A DNA stretch of 25,981 bases from an uncultured Bacteroidales bacterium (GTDB lineage: Bacteria > Bacteroidota > Bacteroidia > Bacteroidales > Bacteroidaceae), in assembly GCA_937916465.1 (NCBI GenBank), contig CALFTK010000045.1, positions 1-25,981 on the forward strand, in the 5' to 3' direction. A program made the position numbers and the translations under genes. This document shows, piece by piece, positions 23,416 through 25,981 of this stretch (position 1 is its first letter; each line of letters starts with the position of its first letter). Below the pieces are notes generated by a model. It did no database searches. It saw only the letters and a program-made list of their open reading frames with translations, and had not been told where the DNA came from.

Positions 23416-23826
23416 TCAATAGAATGGAGTTACTTGCATTTCATCTGCTATTTCTCTAACGTAATCATTGCGCTTGTGGGCGGTGGCTTCGGAAACACGA
23501 GTTACCGATTCTTTTTCGTAGGAGATTATGAGGAGGCGGTTTTGTGACATTGCCACCTCGTATTGTTTTGGCAATTTATGGTACATACCACGAGCGAGGA
23601 CTACGATAATACTGCATTCTCCTTGAAGGAGGATTTGAAGTACATCACGTTCCATCTTGGAGTGAAATCCACTAACAACGGCAAGACCTTTCTGTTTGCT
23701 GACCTTCATTGCCCATTCAAGAGTTGGGAGTATAGAAAGTGTGGAAATCTTACGTGAAGCAAGAAATCCAACCTTTCTCATATTGAGAAGTTCTTTATTG
23801 CCGAGATATGCTAGGCAATTCTCCAT
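23416..23826 (-). CDS. Short DprA-like (SLOG/Rossmann-fold) protein
   Basis: A 136-residue protein resembling only the nucleotide-/ssDNA-binding Rossmann core of DprA. It has KVGFLASRK (first strand and loop), GLAVVSGFHSKMERDVL (DprA has a 'SGGARGID..AH' loop here), CSIIVVLARGMYHKLP (the 'IAVLG.GLD..YP' strand), LLIISYE, and HKRNDYVREIADEM matching DprA's 'RNR.IAGLS' region. The SAM-like N-terminal and winged-helix C-terminal domains of full DprA are absent. The ATG overlaps the abiH-like stop by 1 nt, so it is the coupled third gene of the restriction operon. Many SLOG proteins in defence loci sense nucleotide signals; the role here is unknown. An internal ATG at residue 16 is an alternative start. 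Confidence 0.7.
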   Translation of the reverse strand: MENCLAYLGNKELLNMRKVGFLASRKISTLSILPTLEWAMKVSKQKGLAVVSGFHSKMERDVLQILLQGECSIIVVLARGMYHKLPKQYEVAMSQNRLLIISYEKESVTRVSEATAHKRNDYVREIADEMQVTPFY

Positions 23827-24695
23827 TAGAATTCAACATTGTTAATCATATTGCAAAAATCTAAATCATTTTTGCCTCTGGAAGTAAAAACAGTTTTGAT
23901 ATTTACATTTGATAGTAATAAATCGGAATAAGATATTCCATATTCTAGTAGATTATCCTTTATACATTGCAGACTCGATTCGTTATATGTTACTATGTAT
24001 ATAGTTTTATTAACAACTCTGTTTTCAATTATACCCTTTAATATTGGTTTGAAATAATCAGAGTCTGTAATGCCTAATGAGTGACCATAGATTATTATAT
24101 TATCTGCAATCTTTGATAGTACAAGAAATTTATCAATATTGTGATTTTCTTCCGTTTTAATTATACATTTGAGTTTGTCTTCAGATGCAGTTAATTCATT
24201 TAGACTTCTTACAGCAGAATCAACCCCTAATTTAATCTCAGCACCAGTCAATCTTTTTTTCAAGCATCCATGTACATTTAATATGTTATGATTATTCAGA
24301 CCGATAATATCAAAAGGATTAGTATAGTTAAAAGAAACAATATCAGATGACGAGATTTTTGATAACAGCCTATAAGCACAACTATCAGTTATGGTAGTAT
24401 ATATATTATGTTGAGATAGGTAGTCACCTATCGTATTTCTGCAAAGAATCCAAAAGTAATTCAATTCCTCTACTTTCTCACTGGGTACCTCACGCATACA
24501 CTCTCTTAAATAACCTTCAAGATTATACCAATGTCCTTCGGTTATCATTTTATGCACATATGACATTCCATTAAGGGATACAAATTTCTGTTGTTTTGCT
24601 TTATAGAAATCGGAATATGAAGTTTTCCAACCTAAATCCAAATCAAATCCATTTCCTAATACAATAAGTGTTTTGCCCATATACTTCTTACTCAT
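23826..24695 (-). CDS. AbiH-family abortive phage infection protein
   Basis: A 289-residue protein that looks like the AbiH family, first known from lactococcal phage resistance. The N-terminal signature is LIVLGNGFDLDLGWKTSYSDFY (an AbiH 'GNGFDL..G..T.Y.DF' block). Then come IVSFNYTNPFD, ILNVHGCL and IIIYGHSLGITDSDYF. The N-Y-T, V-H-G and G-H-S-x-G-x-x-D residues recur across the family and resemble those of SIR2-like NAD-processing folds. It presumably triggers dormancy or death on infection. It overlaps the methyltransferase gene by 8 nt at its start (or starts at the ATG at 24680, MGKTLIV) and the next gene by 1 nt. The gene looks AT-richer than the housekeeping part of the window. Confidence 0.85.
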   Translation of the reverse strand: MSKKYMGKTLIVLGNGFDLDLGWKTSYSDFYKAKQQKFVSLNGMSYVHKMITEGHWYNLEGYLRECMREVPSEKVEELNYFWILCRNTIGDYLSQHNIYTTITDSCAYRLLSKISSSDIVSFNYTNPFDIIGLNNHNILNVHGCLKKRLTGAEIKLGVDSAVRSLNELTASEDKLKCIIKTEENHNIDKFLVLSKIADNIIIYGHSLGITDSDYFKPILKGIIENRVVNKTIYIVTYNESSLQCIKDNLLEYGISYSDLLLSNVNIKTVFTSRGKNDLDFCNMINNVEF

Positions 24696-25981
24696 TTAAT
24701 TCATCACCCATACGGTACTTGATATCGTAGTTAATTATAAAATCAAGTTCTTCTTCTGTAAAGTTATAATATTTTGCAATACATTTATCTATTTCGTCAA
24801 TTAATTTTTTAGACTTTTTGGGATAATATTCATCATATATTACATTTCTACCTGTAGACTTATAATATGTATTCTTTGTGAATTTATTTGATTCATAATC
24901 TACAAATAAAGTCGTCCCATTGTTTGCCAAATCTACATCTTCTACTGCTAAAATTGGAACTGGGAAGTTATCTATATAGCCCTTTGTTAAATTTCTACAG
25001 TCAGTATAAGCTATATAATTCCAATAGAATAACGATGATGACACAATTGCACCTATAGCAGAATTATTATAAGCATCATTAATTTTTATTTCTTTTTCCG
25101 CTTTTACATCCTCTAACACGCCATCAATGTATGTTATGCTTTTCTGATTCTTTATAAGTAAGAAATAGCCTCCTCCTGCTGCTCTGAAGTATATTGAAGA
25201 TTTTGAAAAGGAAGAACCATAGTAATTTGCTATAATATTATCATTAGATTGTAGTTTGTCATTTATACTACATTCTATAGAATATGACAACTTTGGAATA
25301 GTAAAAGACTTAACAAACTTGGAAACATTGGCATAGCATATACTATCAAAAAGTATACTTCGACATTGCGTATACCATCGGTTATATTTAGTAGCATACA
25401 CTTGCTGACATTCACTATTTTCACTTTTATTTGCAATAAATATTGTTGCCCGAAGATGTTCTATCATCTCGAACAAACGGCCTGGTCTATCATCGAAATT
25501 TGCAAACAGCAAAAGATTAGAACTATCTTTTAATAGTCTTATTACTGTATCCATTCTTTTTGAACAGGTAATCGCAACAGGTACGATGAAGCTAAATCTA
25601 CCTTCGGGCTGACTTATTTTTAGTCCTCGCTCTGTACAACATCCATACAAATTGCCACATTGAGCTGCTTCCAAATAATCGAAGCGATATTGAACATCTT
25701 TACTTGGATATTCAACATACGGTGGATTGCCAATAATCACATCAAAGCCACCATTGCCTTTGATGATTTGGTAGAATTCAGCCAACCAGTGGAAAGGCTG
25801 ATGCGATTTAAGCCAATCTTCATAGTCAAGTTGAGTTGCAGCATGCATACGGCGGTTAAGTGTACCATTTAATGAGGCTAATCGTTGTTTAAGCTCGCCT
25901 TTGGCCTGCTTGAAAGCAACCATATCCTCTCCTTGATTCAACTGAACATACTTAAAAGTGTCGTATGCCATTGAAACAAGT
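24688..25981 (-). CDS. Type IIG-like restriction enzyme/adenine methyltransferase, 3' part
   Basis: The C-terminal 430 or so residues of a large Eco57I-type or similar DNA N6-adenine methyltransferase/restriction protein. Methyltransferase motif IV is NPPY (N82-Y85 from the first in-frame ATG at 25971) in FDVIIGNPPYVEYP. It is followed by RFSFIVPVAITCSK and then a target-recognition-like region (NLTKGYIDNFPVPIL is a typical TaqI-C/TRD end). No stop separates that ATG from the window edge, and the SAM-binding motif I and any nuclease domain are missing. The gene therefore almost certainly continues beyond 25981, and 25971 is not the true start. It leads the operon with the AbiH-like and DprA-like genes. 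Confidence 0.83.
   Translation of the reverse strand, partial: LVSMAYDTFKYVQLNQGEDMVAFKQAKGELKQRLASLNGTLNRRMHAATQLDYEDWLKSHQPFHWLAEFYQIIKGNGGFDVIIGNPPYVEYPSKDVQYRFDYLEAAQCGNLYGCCTERGLKISQPEGRFSFIVPVAITCSKRMDTVIRLLKDSSNLLLFANFDDRPGRLFEMIEHLRATIFIANKSENSECQQVYATKYNRWYTQCRSILFDSICYANVSKFVKSFTIPKLSYSIECSINDKLQSNDNIIANYYGSSFSKSSIYFRAAGGGYFLLIKNQKSITYIDGVLEDVKAEKEIKINDAYNNSAIGAIVSSSLFYWNYIAYTDCRNLTKGYIDNFPVPILAVEDVDLANNGTTLFVDYESNKFTKNTYYKSTGRNVIYDEYYPKKSKKLIDEIDKCIAKYYNFTEEELDFIINYDIKYRMGDELNE

Noticed and set aside
1..25981. CRISPR array, rRNA, intact insertion sequence or prophage
   Set aside because: No regularly spaced repeats, no rRNA segments, and no transposase, integrase or structural phage genes were found on either strand.

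Overview
The window looks like chromosomal DNA of a Bacteroidales bacterium (Bacteroidota; a Bacteroides/Prevotella-like gut lineage is most likely, species not determinable). The main signs are the promoters, which use the Bacteroidota -7 box TAnnTTTG with an upstream TTG; Rho with a long disordered insert; a DUF4835 protein coupled to CoaBC; a DUF3127 protein; and tRNA genes without encoded CCA. No rRNA operon, CRISPR array or intact insertion sequence is visible.

Layout. (i) 1-304: two tandem tRNA-Asp(GTC) genes on the minus strand, the first cut by the window edge. Each has its own promoter, and a terminator lies between them. (ii) 305-3084, minus strand: a tight operon recR - four-helix membrane protein - family 2 glycosyltransferase - GNAT acetyltransferase. 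(iii) 3152-5799, plus strand: engB (ribosome-assembly GTPase) and rho, which ends in a very long bidirectional hairpin. (iv) 5934-6314, minus: a DUF3127 protein with an SSB-like C-terminal tail, divergent from dnaN. (v) 6476-14598, plus strand: one compact operon of seven protein domains in six genes: dnaN, a DnaQ-type exonuclease, coaBC fused in frame to DUF4835, recN, an rlmB-type rRNA methyltransferase, and a secreted degenerate-protease/TPR protein. It combines replication and repair with coenzyme A synthesis. (vi) tilS (minus) converges on this operon; upstream of it are a divergent tRNA-Cys(GCA) and a small exported beta-barrel-like protein. (vii) 16897-21582, minus strand: a META-domain lipoprotein, umuC and umuD (translesion polymerase V), and an exported GH2 beta-galactosidase-like enzyme.

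(viii) From about 21.8 kb to the right end the content becomes accessory. A plus-strand ATPase fused to a PD-(D/E)XK nuclease-like domain is bracketed by two related palindromes: one just upstream of its promoter, the other forming its terminator. It converges on a minus-strand, translationally coupled trio: a type IIG-like restriction/methyltransferase (cut by the window edge), an AbiH-family abortive-infection protein, and a short DprA-like SLOG-fold protein. This end reads as a defence island and is the best candidate for a poorly described system.

Other points of interest are the coaBC-DUF4835 fusion with an internal signal peptide, two copies of a REP-like double-hairpin element whose stems differ by compensating changes, a protease-like protein lacking its catalytic residues, and four promoters with an identical 19-nt spacing. 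All family assignments come from reading motifs by eye; no database search was possible.
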